Source: an uncultured Alphaproteobacteria bacterium (GTDB lineage Bacteria > Pseudomonadota > Alphaproteobacteria > HIMB59 > GCA-002718135). From it: a stretch of 64,000 nt of DNA. A program made the translations under genes and the position numbers. The stretch spans positions 105,360-169,359 of the forward strand of contig CACFXU010000001.1 of the NCBI GenBank assembly GCA_902570155.1. Direction: 5' to 3'. The notes under the pieces are model-generated. The model had not been told where the DNA came from. It was given only the letters and a program-made list of their open reading frames with translations, and made no database searches. Within the stretch, counting starts at the first letter, position 1. Each line of letters begins with the position of its first letter. Of the stretch, positions 1 through 8,247 are shown one piece after another.

Positions 1-128
1 AATTTTTTTTTAGAAGATATTGATTTAATTATTGTATGAGAGCCTTTTCCAGAAACCCTAAAAACAGCTATACCAGACTTGCCTTTTTGCGTAGCAAGGG
101 CAAAAATTGTATCCTTTGAAGCTTTCAT
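1..128 (-). CDS. mnmE: tRNA modification GTPase MnmE (TrmE), N-terminal fragment
   Basis: Only the first 42 codons are inside the window; the gene continues past the left edge. The visible start reads MKASKDTIFALAT followed by GIAVFRVSG, the hallmark N-terminus of MnmE (DTIFALAT...SGIAVIRVSG), part of the tetrahydrofolate-binding domain. MnmE works with MnmG to modify uridine 34 in the wobble position of certain tRNAs. Its place next to rho is the standard order beside alphaproteobacterial replication origins, where mnmE, mnmG, rsmG and parAB usually follow. The GTPase domain cannot be seen here. Confidence 0.9.
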   Translation of the reverse strand, partial: MKASKDTIFALATQKGKSGIAVFRVSGKGSHTIIKSISSKKK

Positions 129-202
129 TTTTTGGGAATTAAACCCAAGACAGAATTATGTAAATAAAAAATATTAAAGTTGCGTCTTTTATAATTTAAT
201 TT

Positions 203-1624
203 TTATTCCAACCAGTCTACCCACCTATTAACTTGATCAGGTTTTAATACGTCGAACTGCATATTTCCTTTATTGAGAAGAAACAGATTAGCGCTTTTAA
301 AATCATGGGCAACATTAGAACATAATGCATCCATTAAGCCGTCGCTATTAACATCGATTAATATGCTTTTATTACAATATGTGTTCCATTGAGTTGTCTC
401 TGTTTGGACCATTTGGCCCCATATTTTAGGGTCTTGCCATTCATCAAGTGGGGGTAGTATAATATTTACATCGACCAGCTCTAGCTTGCCATTTTTGTTT
501 TCATATACAACCCAAGCTGAGCCAGAGTAATACATTCCTACAACCGAACTAACTACATCAAGGTCTCCATCATTATCAAAATCAAAAGATGTCATTTCTG
601 GTACCTCTGAAAAAATAAATTTTTTTACCTTGGCTGGTTCTAATGTTTGTATTTTCTTGAACTTTCCTTTCCCATTTCCATGATAAAGAGATATGTTATG
701 TGATTTAGGGGTTTCTTTTACAACATTTCCTTGTTGAGAATATTTTCTATACACTTGATTGTAGTGTGCGTTTCCAGTAACCATATCTAAATTTCCATCA
801 TTATTAAAATCTCCCAAAGTTACAGTGAAAGTTGTGTTACCTGTACATTTCTTCGCTTTGAAGTTTCCTTTTCCATCATTAAAATGACATATAGCGCCTG
901 AAAAGTCGGTTGTTACTACATCAACATCTCCGTCATTATCAATATCACCTGCATCAGAGCCGTGAGAAAAGCCTAGGTAAGTTGCTGTTTTTTTATCAAC
1001 TAAATGTCCTGTGTGCTTAGATTGTTTCCATTTATTTGGACCTGTTGATATGAATACATGGTTAATTGCTTTGTAAGTAAAATTACCATTGTTTAAAGCA
1101 ACTGATGCATTAGGAACAAAGATATCGTCTATTCCGTCACCATTAAAATCTTCAATGATTATTCTTTGAACATTTGATGCAAAACCATTTTTTTCAGTGT
1201 TACTATAATCAAAAACAGTTCTCATTTTTGAAAAATTAAAAGTTTCGTTTACTGAAAAGGGAAGTATTGGATTGTATATTGAGTTAATGTTTTCACAACC
1301 AACTCTTCCTTCTTTTATTTTGCCTCCACTTTGGCAAGCTACACCAGCCCCAAAACCAACGTAGTCAAGCTTTCCATTACCATCCCAGTCTCCATATCCA
1401 GATCCTGTTTTATAAAAAACCCGAAGATCATTACTAATATGTTTTCTAAACCATGAGTTGCTTGGCAAAACATATTTACCATTCTCATTTTTCATTGTGT
1501 CGTTGATATAATGGCCAGAAAGTGTAAGTCCGAGTTTTTCTATGTTTTTTTCAAACTGATTGGCAAATAAGTTTATTGGGAATAGGAGAATTAATAAAAA
1601 AACAAATTTTTTTTTTGAAAACAC
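203..1624 (-). CDS. Secreted FG-GAP/VCBS-repeat beta-propeller protein
   Basis: A 473-residue exported protein. It begins with a signal peptide (KKK, then a hydrophobic run to about residue 20, likely cut after LFA). At least six calcium-binding D-x-(D/N)-x-D-G-x-x-D loops are visible: 79-87 DWDGNGKLD, 159-167 DFNGDGIDD, 227-235 DIDNDGDVD, 272-280 DFNNDGNLD, 348-356 DFDNDGDLD and 424-432 DVNSDGLMD. This spacing is typical of an integrin-like seven-bladed beta-propeller. Such proteins bind calcium and often carbohydrates or other proteins at the cell surface; no catalytic residues are recognised and the ligand is unknown. It lies between rho and mnmE, which are normally adjacent, so it looks like an accessory insertion into a core block. 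Confidence 0.8.
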   Translation of the reverse strand: MFSKKKFVFLLILLFPINLFANQFEKNIEKLGLTLSGHYINDTMKNENGKYVLPSNSWFRKHISNDLRVFYKTGSGYGDWDGNGKLDYVGFGAGVACQSGGKIKEGRVGCENINSIYNPILPFSVNETFNFSKMRTVFDYSNTEKNGFASNVQRIIIEDFNGDGIDDIFVPNASVALNNGNFTYKAINHVFISTGPNKWKQSKHTGHLVDKKTATYLGFSHGSDAGDIDNDGDVDVVTTDFSGAICHFNDGKGNFKAKKCTGNTTFTVTLGDFNNDGNLDMVTGNAHYNQVYRKYSQQGNVVKETPKSHNISLYHGNGKGKFKKIQTLEPAKVKKFIFSEVPEMTSFDFDNDGDLDVVSSVVGMYYSGSAWVVYENKNGKLELVDVNIILPPLDEWQDPKIWGQMVQTETTQWNTYCNKSILIDVNSDGLMDALCSNVAHDFKSANLFLLNKGNMQFDVLKPDQVNRWVDWLE

Positions 1625-1671
1625 ATCTTTCTATTATTAAAAAAAAATAAAAAAAAAAGAAAAAATTATAT

Positions 1672-2928
1672 TTATTTAGTTCCCATGCTTTGGAAGAATT
1701 CGCTATTAGTTTTTGTATTTTTCATTTTATCTAACAAGAACTCCATCGCTTCTGTGCTTCCCATTGGAGCAAGTATTTTTCTTAAAATAAATATTTTACC
1801 AAGCTCGTCTTTATCAAGTAATAGTTCTTCTTTTCTTGTTCCTGACTTACCAATATCAAAAGCTGGATAGGTTCTTTTTTGACTTAGTTTTCTATCTAGA
1901 ACCATTTCACTATTACCAGTACCTTTAAATTCTTCAAATATAACCTCGTCCATTCTACTTCCTGTATCTATTAAAGCAGTGGCAATAATTGTAAGTGATC
2001 CACCTTTTTCTACGTTCCTTGCAGCACCAAAAAATCTTTTTGGTCTTTGTAAGGCATTGGCATCAACACCGCCTGTTAATACCTTTCCACTAGATGGAAC
2101 AACAGTATTATATGCTCTTCCAAGTCTGGTAATTGAATCAAGAAGGATTACAACATCGTGTTTATATTCAACAAGTCTTTTAGCCTTTTCAATTACCATT
2201 TCAGCGACCTGAACGTGGCGTGAAGCAGGTTCATCAAAGGTTGAACTAATTACCTCGCCCTTAACTGATCTTTGCATGTCTGTAACTTCTTCTGGTCTTT
2301 CATCAATTAGGAGAACAATCAGTTTAGCGTCTGGACTATTAGCGGTTATGGCATTAGCAATTTTTTGCATAATTATTGTTTTACCAGTGAAAGGTTGTGC
2401 AACAATTAATTGTCTCTGTCCCTTACCAAGAGGAGCAATAATATCAATTATTCTTTCTGTATTATCCGGCATAGGTTTTTCTTGTTCAAGTTTGAACCTT
2501 GCTTCAGGATACAATGGTGTTAAATCTTCAAAGTTAACCCTGTTCTTAACTAAATCAGTTTCTTGACCGTTGATTTTGTTAATTTTAGTTATAGCAAAAT
2601 ATCTCTCTCCTTGCTTTGGAGATCTAATTTCACCTTCAACACTATCACCCGTTCTTAAACTAAATTTTTTAATCTGAGATGGAGAAATATAGATATCATC
2701 AGGTCCTGGAAGATAATTTGACTCCGAAGACCTCAGAAAACCGAAACCGTCTTGCATAATTTCAATAACCCCTAAACCAGTAATAATTTCACCCTCTTCA
2801 GCAATTGTTTTTAAAATTGCAAACATCAAATCTTGTTTTCTAAGAGAAGAAGGGTTTTCTATACCAAGCTTGTCTGCTTGTTTTAAAAGCTCTTGAGGTT
2901 CTTTTCCTTTTAGTTCTTGTAAATTCAT
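1672..2928 (-). CDS. rho: Transcription termination factor Rho
   Basis: Rho is the hexameric RNA helicase that ends transcription at Rho-dependent sites. The 418-residue length is normal. The N-terminal helical domain is followed by the RNA-binding cold-shock-like fold with GFGFLR (61-66), then the RecA-type ATPase core. The P-loop reads QPFTGKT (178-184), a variant of the commoner [30 protein letters not shown], the Walker B region [16 protein letters not shown] and the TGGVDANAL motif are all present. It starts at ATG and faces away from the AT-rich gap to its right, so its promoter should lie there. Few intrinsic terminators are visible in this genome, consistent with reliance on Rho. Confidence 0.97.
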   Translation of the reverse strand: MNLQELKGKEPQELLKQADKLGIENPSSLRKQDLMFAILKTIAEEGEIITGLGVIEIMQDGFGFLRSSESNYLPGPDDIYISPSQIKKFSLRTGDSVEGEIRSPKQGERYFAITKINKINGQETDLVKNRVNFEDLTPLYPEARFKLEQEKPMPDNTERIIDIIAPLGKGQRQLIVAQPFTGKTIIMQKIANAITANSPDAKLIVLLIDERPEEVTDMQRSVKGEVISSTFDEPASRHVQVAEMVIEKAKRLVEYKHDVVILLDSITRLGRAYNTVVPSSGKVLTGGVDANALQRPKRFFGAARNVEKGGSLTIIATALIDTGSRMDEVIFEEFKGTGNSEMVLDRKLSQKRTYPAFDIGKSGTRKEELLLDKDELGKIFILRKILAPMGSTEAMEFLLDKMKNTKTNSEFFQSMGTK

Positions 2929-3350
2929 AATGTTGTTGGGGTAGTTTCGAAATGAAATATTTTAATAATCAAAATTGAAGTTAATGTCAAAATAATTATA
3001 AATATATAATTTATATATTTAATTGTAGTATTAGTTGTAAGGTTAAAAAGCTTAATTAATGCTTTATTATCGCATCATTCTTTATTTACCAACATATGAA
3101 TAACAACCCTGACAAATACGTTAATTTAAAGAATATTGAAAAAAAATTATTATTTTTAAATAATTTGCAGTGCAATAAATTTCTAATAACTTGTTATTAA
3201 TTTTGTATAATAAAAATATTAACACCCACTCTATAATATTCAGACAAGTTATTAAGTTGTTAACAACACATTTTTAAAACAAAAGAACTATTTCTTAAAT
3301 TCAAATTATATTTAATAGTGTTTATAACTATAATTTTTATTAACACACTT
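2929..3350. other. AT-rich divergent intergenic region, candidate replication origin (oriC)
   Basis: This is the longest gene-free stretch in the window (422 bases), extremely AT-rich, lying between divergent rho and maf. It holds AATAACTTGT (3185-3194) repeated in inverse as ACAAGTTATT (3244-3253), a perfect 12-base palindrome GTTGTTAACAAC (3256-3267), and weak DnaA-box-like words TTATTAACA (3337-3345) and TTATGCACC (3349-3357; one mismatch from TTATNCACA). In Caulobacter and Rickettsia the origin lies in the same neighbourhood (hemE/rho/mnmE side against maf-aroE-coaE-dnaQ side). Genes on both sides run away from it. No RNA gene is recognised. The region must also hold the promoters of rho and maf. 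The origin assignment is an inference from synteny and composition. Confidence 0.5.
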
Positions 3351-3941
3351 ATGCACCAAAAATTTATATTAGCTAGTTCAAGCAAATCTAGATACAAAAT
3401 ATTAAAAAATGCAGGATTAAATTTCACACAAAAAAAACCAAATTGCAACGAAGAGGATATTAAAAAAACCATTAATAGAAAAACAAAGCCTGAGATTTTT
3501 GCAAAAAAACTTTCTTATGAAAAAGCAAGAAGTGTAAGTAGACAAAAACCTTATGCCAACAAAATTGTTTTAGGCTGTGATACCGTTATTTATCACAATG
3601 GAAAAATTTTAGATAAAGTAAACTCTATTGAGAAAGCCAAAAAAAAAATTAGGTCTCTATCAGGAAAGACACACCTAATAGTATCGGGACTAACTATCTG
3701 TCTAAATGGTTCTAAGGTTTGGGAAAATTACGAAAAAACCCATGTTAAAATAAGAAAACTTAATAACAGCGAAATAAATACATATCTAAAAAAAACAGGT
3801 AAACAAATACTAAGCTCTGTTGGATGTTATCAAATAGAAAGCTTGGGGCCTAATATTATTGAGAGCATAAAAGGAGATTATTTTAATGTTATGGGATTAC
3901 CTTTATTTAATTTACTAGATTATTTATATTCAAAAAAATGA
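3351..3941 (+). CDS. maf: Maf-like nucleotide pyrophosphatase
   Basis: Maf proteins hydrolyse non-canonical or modified nucleoside triphosphates to monophosphates. Starting at ATG 3351 the protein is 196 residues and begins MHQKFILASSSKSRYKIL, matching the family's ILASxSPRRxELL phosphate-binding loop with K/R substitutions. VLGCDTVIYHNGKIL carries the conserved Asp-Thr-Val motif, and GCYQIESLG...IKGDYFNVMGLPL is the family C-terminus. An in-frame GTG at 3318 would add eleven hydrophobic residues that family members lack, so the internal ATG is preferred. It is first in a run maf-aroE-coaE-dnaQ and overlaps aroE by four bases. Confidence 0.9.
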   Translation: MHQKFILASSSKSRYKILKNAGLNFTQKKPNCNEEDIKKTINRKTKPEIFAKKLSYEKARSVSRQKPYANKIVLGCDTVIYHNGKILDKVNSIEKAKKKIRSLSGKTHLIVSGLTICLNGSKVWENYEKTHVKIRKLNNSEINTYLKKTGKQILSSVGCYQIESLGPNIIESIKGDYFNVMGLPLFNLLDYLYSKK

Positions 3942-4720
3942 AAAAACTTTACGTGGTTGGGAACAAAGCATCTAAAAGTCTTTCACCAACAATATTTAAC
4001 TATTGGTTTCGAAAATATAACATTAAAGCAAGCTACGGGTATTTAGAGCTTACAGAAAAAAACTTTCACAATAAAATAAAAGATATTTTGGAAAAAAAAG
4101 ATACGCTTGGTCTAAATGTTACCATTCCATTTAAAAACAAAATTATAAAACATCTTGGCAAAATAGACACTCATGCAAAAAAAATTGGTGCAGTAAATTG
4201 TGTAACAAATAAAAAAACTATAAATGGAACAAATACTGATTGGACGGGATATTACAAAACCCTACCAAATATAAAACAAACTAAAAACAGGAAAGTTATT
4301 ATTTTGGGTTATGGGGGCGCGTCACATGCAATTCACTATGTATTAAAGAAGAGGGGGTTTAAGGATATTTTAATTTTCAACAGATCTAAGAAAAAAATTA
4401 AGTATTCAAAAAACACTGAGTATACAAAAAAATATAGTGATCTTGAAACACACCTTGAAGGAGTTTTCTTAATAATTAATACCACACCAATAAACCCTAT
4501 GTTGAAAAAACACTTAAAATTTATTACCAAATCAACAATTGTAAGCGACATTGTTTACAGTCCAAAAAACACTTCATTTCTCAAACAGTTTCCGAAGAAT
4601 AAAAAGATTTATGGAATATCAATGTTAATTGAACAGGCCAAACCTTGTTTTAAAATTTGGTTTGGTAAAAACCCATCTGTTGATGCAAAAATGCTTAAAG
4701 CTATTTATAAAAAAATTTAA
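3938..4720 (+). CDS. aroE: Shikimate dehydrogenase
   Basis: AroE reduces 3-dehydroshikimate to shikimate with NADPH in the chorismate pathway. The 260-residue protein has the substrate-binding segment KASKSLSPTIFN near the start, the NVTIPFK motif with the catalytic lysine, INGTNTDWTGY, and the nucleotide-binding loop GYGGASHAI. The C-terminal GISMLIEQAKPCFKIWFG matches the family. It starts four bases inside maf and ends by overlapping the coaE start codon (TAATG), so translation is probably coupled. Composition is unusually lysine- and asparagine-rich, as elsewhere in this AT-rich genome. Confidence 0.93.
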   Translation: MKKLYVVGNKASKSLSPTIFNYWFRKYNIKASYGYLELTEKNFHNKIKDILEKKDTLGLNVTIPFKNKIIKHLGKIDTHAKKIGAVNCVTNKKTINGTNTDWTGYYKTLPNIKQTKNRKVIILGYGGASHAIHYVLKKRGFKDILIFNRSKKKIKYSKNTEYTKKYSDLETHLEGVFLIINTTPINPMLKKHLKFITKSTIVSDIVYSPKNTSFLKQFPKNKKIYGISMLIEQAKPCFKIWFGKNPSVDAKMLKAIYKKI

Positions 4721-5310
4721 TGACAAAAACCATAGCAATAACAGGCGGCATAGGATCGGGTAAATCCACCTTTTGTAGTAAATTAAAAGAAAAAGGTTTT
4801 AAAATTCACAGCTCAGATGAGCAGGTGGCCAAAATATATAAAAACCCTGAAAAAAAATTTGTTACTTATTTACGCACCATAGGTTTGTCTAAGTCCATTT
4901 CAAAAAAAAACATAGATAAAAAAATTATATCAAAGATTATTTTTGAAAATAAACAGATAAGAAAAAAGCTCGAGTTATACATATTTAAAATAGTTAGAAA
5001 AAAGAGGTCTGATTTTATAAAACAAGAAAAACAAAAAAAAACAAAATTAATTTTTATTGATATACCATTGCTGTTTGAAAACAATTTAGAGAAACAATTC
5101 AACAAAGTAATATCGATAATAGCCTCCAAACGAGTAAGATTAGAAAGATTAAAAAAAACAAGAAAAATGACCGAAAACCAATTTAAGAATATAACTCGAT
5201 CTCAAACATCAGACGTTATAAGAAAAAAGAAATCTGATTATGTTATTTATAACAACTCGACATTAAAAGATTATAAAATTAAGATTAATAAGCTAATAAG
5301 TAAACTTTAG
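4720..5310 (+). CDS. coaE: Dephospho-CoA kinase
   Basis: CoaE performs the last step of coenzyme A synthesis, phosphorylating the 3'-hydroxyl of dephospho-CoA. The 196-residue length is standard. The P-loop GGIGSGKST is at residues 8-16, followed by SDEQVAK, the counterpart of the family DADxIxH segment, and FIDIPLLFENNLE, the conserved D-x-P-L-L-F-E motif. The C-terminal part with SDYVIYNNSTL matches the usual aD.VI.N.G segment. It sits directly between aroE and dnaQ, the canonical alphaproteobacterial order. Confidence 0.95.
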   Translation: MTKTIAITGGIGSGKSTFCSKLKEKGFKIHSSDEQVAKIYKNPEKKFVTYLRTIGLSKSISKKNIDKKIISKIIFENKQIRKKLELYIFKIVRKKRSDFIKQEKQKKTKLIFIDIPLLFENNLEKQFNKVISIIASKRVRLERLKKTRKMTENQFKNITRSQTSDVIRKKKSDYVIYNNSTLKDYKIKINKLISKL

Positions 5311-5318
5311 TTAAAACA

Positions 5319-5993
5319 ATGAGAGAAATAGTAATTGATACAGAAACCACAGGCCTTGATTATAAGACTGGTGACAGAATAATAGAGGTTGGTTGTGTGG
5401 AACTCAAAAACTATGTTCCTACAGGAAACACACTCCAATTTTATTGCAAACCAGACAGAAGTATAAGCGAAGGGGCAAAAAACATTGTGGGTCTTTCAGA
5501 TGATTTTCTTAATCAACAAAAACCATTTGAAGAAAACCACAAGGAGCTCTTAAATTTTTTGAAAAACGACACATTGATAATTCACAATGCATCATTTGAT
5601 TTAGGTTTTATAAATAATGAGTTGTCAATCTTAGGATTACCTCATTTAGATAATCCTGTAGTTGATACCGTTTCTCTTGCAAGAGAAGTTCTAAATACAA
5701 GAATAGCTAACCTCGACTATTTGTGCAGAAGGTTTAATATTGATTTATCAGACAGATCATTCCATGGAGCCCTGCTTGACTCTCAGCTTTTAGCTGCAGT
5801 TTATTTAGAGCTTAGAGGGGGTAAGCAGTTTTCTATGGAATTAAACCTAAACAATGATGAAAAAAATACACAAATTAACAACAAAAACGAAACAAAAACC
5901 AAAATCATAAAGGTTAATGAAGAAGATTATTTAGCTCACAAAGAAATGTTAAAAAAACTAAAAAACCCCCTTTGGAAAAAATATAACTATTAA
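5319..5993 (+). CDS. dnaQ: DNA polymerase III epsilon subunit (3'-5' proofreading exonuclease)
   Basis: The epsilon subunit proofreads newly made DNA as part of the replicative polymerase core. The 224-residue protein begins MREIVIDTETTGLD, giving the Exo I DxE motif, followed by GDRIIEVGCVEL. Exo II is HNASFDLGFINNEL, and Exo III is near FHGALLDSQLLA with the conserved His and Asp. The C-terminal tail, rich in K and N and ending LWKKYNY, corresponds to the segment that binds the alpha subunit. In many alphaproteobacteria secB is next to dnaQ; it is not here. Confidence 0.95.
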   Translation: MREIVIDTETTGLDYKTGDRIIEVGCVELKNYVPTGNTLQFYCKPDRSISEGAKNIVGLSDDFLNQQKPFEENHKELLNFLKNDTLIIHNASFDLGFINNELSILGLPHLDNPVVDTVSLAREVLNTRIANLDYLCRRFNIDLSDRSFHGALLDSQLLAAVYLELRGGKQFSMELNLNNDEKNTQINNKNETKTKIIKVNEEDYLAHKEMLKKLKNPLWKKYNY

Positions 5994-6023
5994 TATTTGA
6001 AAAAGTTATTATATTAAAATCAG

Positions 6024-6605
6024 ATGATTTACGGTGACTTACAATTTTTTGATATTTTGATTTTTGCAGCTATTGCTGGATTTATTATTTATAGATTAAG
6101 AAGTGTTCTTGGAAAAAGAACAGGATTTCAAAAAAACATATCTCAGCCAAAACCTCAAGAAAACAAAAAACAAGAGGATGTTCAAGAAATACCTTCTTTG
6201 ATGGATAATGAGACAAAGCTTGAGGTTGTATATAAAAAAGTAAATAATTTTAATCACCGAGAGTTTCTTGATGGCGCCAAGAAAGCTTTTGAGATTATAA
6301 TTTCATCTTTCAACAATGGAGATAAAAAAACACTAAAAAATCTTGTGTCTAAAGATGTTTATTCTGCCTTTGAAAAAGCGATTGATGAAAAAACAAACAA
6401 TCCAGAATCACAATTTTATTCACTTATTGTAGAGGGCATCGCAGATGCTAAAGTAGAAAATGACACAATATCAATATCGGTCAATTTTATTAGTGAACAG
6501 ATGTTAAATAATGATGAGGGTTCTATTGTTAAAAATAAAGACACTTGGACTTTTGAAAAACCAGTAAATTCTTCTAGTCCTATATGGATATTAACTCAAA
6601 CTTAA
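6024..6605 (+). CDS. Tim44-like domain protein (TimA type)
   Basis: A 193-residue protein with a single N-terminal membrane segment (about residues 9-24, FDILIFAAIAGFIIYRL), a short charged linker and a C-terminal Tim44-like domain. The domain begins around FNHREFLDGAKKAFEIIISSFNNGD and contains the family's LvskdVYsaF segment. Mitochondrial Tim44 tethers the import motor to the TIM23 channel. Bacterial homologues are inner-membrane anchored with an unproven role, possibly assembly or quality control of membrane complexes. The gene sits where alphaproteobacteria normally have it, after dnaQ and before a murein hydrolase and Smr. Confidence 0.85.
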   Translation: MIYGDLQFFDILIFAAIAGFIIYRLRSVLGKRTGFQKNISQPKPQENKKQEDVQEIPSLMDNETKLEVVYKKVNNFNHREFLDGAKKAFEIIISSFNNGDKKTLKNLVSKDVYSAFEKAIDEKTNNPESQFYSLIVEGIADAKVENDTISISVNFISEQMLNNDEGSIVKNKDTWTFEKPVNSSSPIWILTQT

Positions 6606-6608
6606 TAT

Positions 6609-7037
6609 TTGTCCTTTAAAGAACTCAAAGACCGAATTAAAAAAAACGAGGGTTATTCTGATAAGCCTTATCAAGATCAATTAGGGTTTTTTACTATTGG
6701 TTATGGTCATCTTATTACAGAAAAAGAAAACAAATATTACATTAAAAAATTTAAAAAAAAATATTTTGAAGAATTGTTTGAGATAGACTTTAAAAAAGCA
6801 CACGAACAATATAAAAAAAAATTTTTTAAAAAAAATCACAGAACTTCAGAGAAGGAATTATTAATAGAAATGATTTTTCAACTTGGAGCAAAAGGTGTCT
6901 CCAAATTTAAGAAAATGCTTTATTTTCTAAACAAAAAACAAAGATTCATGGCATCACTAGAGATGTTAGACAGTTTGTGGTATTTGCAAACACCAGAAAG
7001 AGTAAAGAATTTAATTAAAAACTATACAAAAAAATAA
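6609..7037 (+). CDS. Phage-type lysozyme (GH24 family)
   Basis: A 142-residue protein with the T4-lysozyme signature: Glu14 in KKNEGYSD, Asp23 in YQDQLGF, and Thr29 in TIGYGH, matching the E-8aa-D-5aa-T catalytic triad of GH24 muramidases that cleave the MurNAc-GlcNAc bond. There is no signal peptide or membrane anchor. The start is TTG, three bases after the Tim44-like stop, and its own stop overlaps the Smr start (TAATG). No holin, spanin or phage gene is near. In other alphaproteobacteria the lytic transglycosylase MltA usually occupies this slot, so this enzyme may fill a housekeeping role in cell-wall remodelling. How it would reach the periplasm is not evident. Confidence 0.82.
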   Translation: MSFKELKDRIKKNEGYSDKPYQDQLGFFTIGYGHLITEKENKYYIKKFKKKYFEELFEIDFKKAHEQYKKKFFKKNHRTSEKELLIEMIFQLGAKGVSKFKKMLYFLNKKQRFMASLEMLDSLWYLQTPERVKNLIKNYTKK

Positions 7038-7576
7038 TGGAAGAAGATTTTTTTCTAAAAAACATGAAAGGTGTGAAACCTTTTAAAAAAGATACCTCTA
7101 AAGTTAAAACGAAAACAACTAATAAAAAAAATGTAAAATTAGATAAAAAAACTAATACTAAAAATACCAGCAAAAAAACAATAACTGAACACAAAGTTAG
7201 TAGCTCAGAGTTTAAATTATCATTTGGTGAGGTTAATAAGGAGCTTAAGAGAGGAAAAATTAATATAGATAGAAGAATTGATCTTCATGGGTACGGTTTA
7301 GTCGAAGCGCATGAAAAATTTATAAGCGAGGTGAAAAAAAACTATAACAAGAATAAAAGATGTTTGCTTATAATTACTGGAAAGGGTGTTCATAAAAAAA
7401 ATCAAAATGAGCAAGACACAAATCCTAAACTTTTCTATGGAAAGATTAAAAACTCAATAATAAACTGGATAAACGAAGACAATCTTAAGAAATATATCCT
7501 AACATATCAAGATGCGGGTTTTGAACATGGGGGTGATGGAGCTCTTTTTGTCTATTTAAGAAAAAAAAAATTTTAA
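7037..7576 (+). CDS. Smr domain protein
   Basis: A 179-residue protein with a long, basic, low-complexity N-terminus (K/T/N-rich to about residue 60) and a C-terminal Smr domain. Visible motifs are IDLHGYGLVEAHEKF (the DLHG motif), CLLIITGKGVH (the TGKG motif) and DAGFEHGGDGALFVYLRKK. Smr domains are nicking or RNA endonucleases, and in other bacteria have roles in ribosome rescue or mismatch-related processing; the substrate here is unknown. It ends four bases into the convergent DUF3108 gene. Confidence 0.88.
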   Translation: MEEDFFLKNMKGVKPFKKDTSKVKTKTTNKKNVKLDKKTNTKNTSKKTITEHKVSSSEFKLSFGEVNKELKRGKINIDRRIDLHGYGLVEAHEKFISEVKKNYNKNKRCLLIITGKGVHKKNQNEQDTNPKLFYGKIKNSIINWINEDNLKKYILTYQDAGFEHGGDGALFVYLRKKKF

Positions 7577-8247
7577 ATTCTTTCTAACTTAAATACCCTT
7601 TTTTTGAAATGAATAAGAATTTCGTATGGAAGTAAATCATCTTTAACTAAAAATTCAATTTTTTTTAAATCATTTCTTTTATGGTCAGCCCAAATATTTA
7701 CATAGTCTTCAATTTCTAAAATTATATTTCCATCCTCACTTTTGTTTTGTTTAAGTGTGTAAATTCTTCTCCCATCAATTGTTTTTGCCTCATTTTCTCC
7801 ATTTAAAATATTTATAAAAGAGGTAATTGGGTCAAAATATAAATATAACTCTTCTAGGTCTACTCTAGCTATTTCTTCTTCTATAGGCTCTTGTTTTAAT
7901 TCAATTAAATAATCATCAAAAGACATTTTAACTATTTTTATTTTCTTATTAGTTTTCCAAAACTGTTTATAATTCTTGGTCTTAAATATGTTGTTTTCAA
8001 TAACCCCAGCTGAAAGATAGCTTCCTTCAAATTTATATAAAGGTGAAAAAATGCCAGAATTTTTCAAATTAATTTCCGTTTGATAAATATTATCATTAAT
8101 ATTTAATGACCAACTAAAATTACCAATTTTTATTCCTGTTGTGCTGACTTTATATTCTGCACTAAAATTATTTGCATAGGATGTGTTAATTATAAATATA
8201 ATAAAAAATACTAGAAATTTATTCAAACACAACCTCGTAAACATCAA
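7573..8247 (-). CDS. DUF3108 periplasmic protein
   Basis: A 224-residue exported protein with a signal peptide ending near TSYAN. The mature start FSAEYKVSTTGIKIGNFSWSL is typical of DUF3108, as are GIFSPLYKFEGSYLSAG and the closing DDLLPYEILIHFKKRVFKLERI. Family members are periplasmic beta-rich proteins, some linked to envelope or polysaccharide matters, but no function is established. Its start overlaps the end of the upstream glycosyltransferase by 29 bases, which suggests co-expression with the membrane glycan genes. Confidence 0.72.
   Translation of the reverse strand: MMFTRLCLNKFLVFFIIFIINTSYANNFSAEYKVSTTGIKIGNFSWSLNINDNIYQTEINLKNSGIFSPLYKFEGSYLSAGVIENNIFKTKNYKQFWKTNKKIKIVKMSFDDYLIELKQEPIEEEIARVDLEELYLYFDPITSFINILNGENEAKTIDGRRIYTLKQNKSEDGNIILEIEDYVNIWADHKRNDLKKIEFLVKDDLLPYEILIHFKKRVFKLERI

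Noticed and set aside
6609..7037. Prophage remnant suggested by the phage-type lysozyme
   Set aside because: No integrase, portal, capsid, tail, holin or attachment-site repeats are nearby, and the gene is tightly coupled to core genes on both sides.
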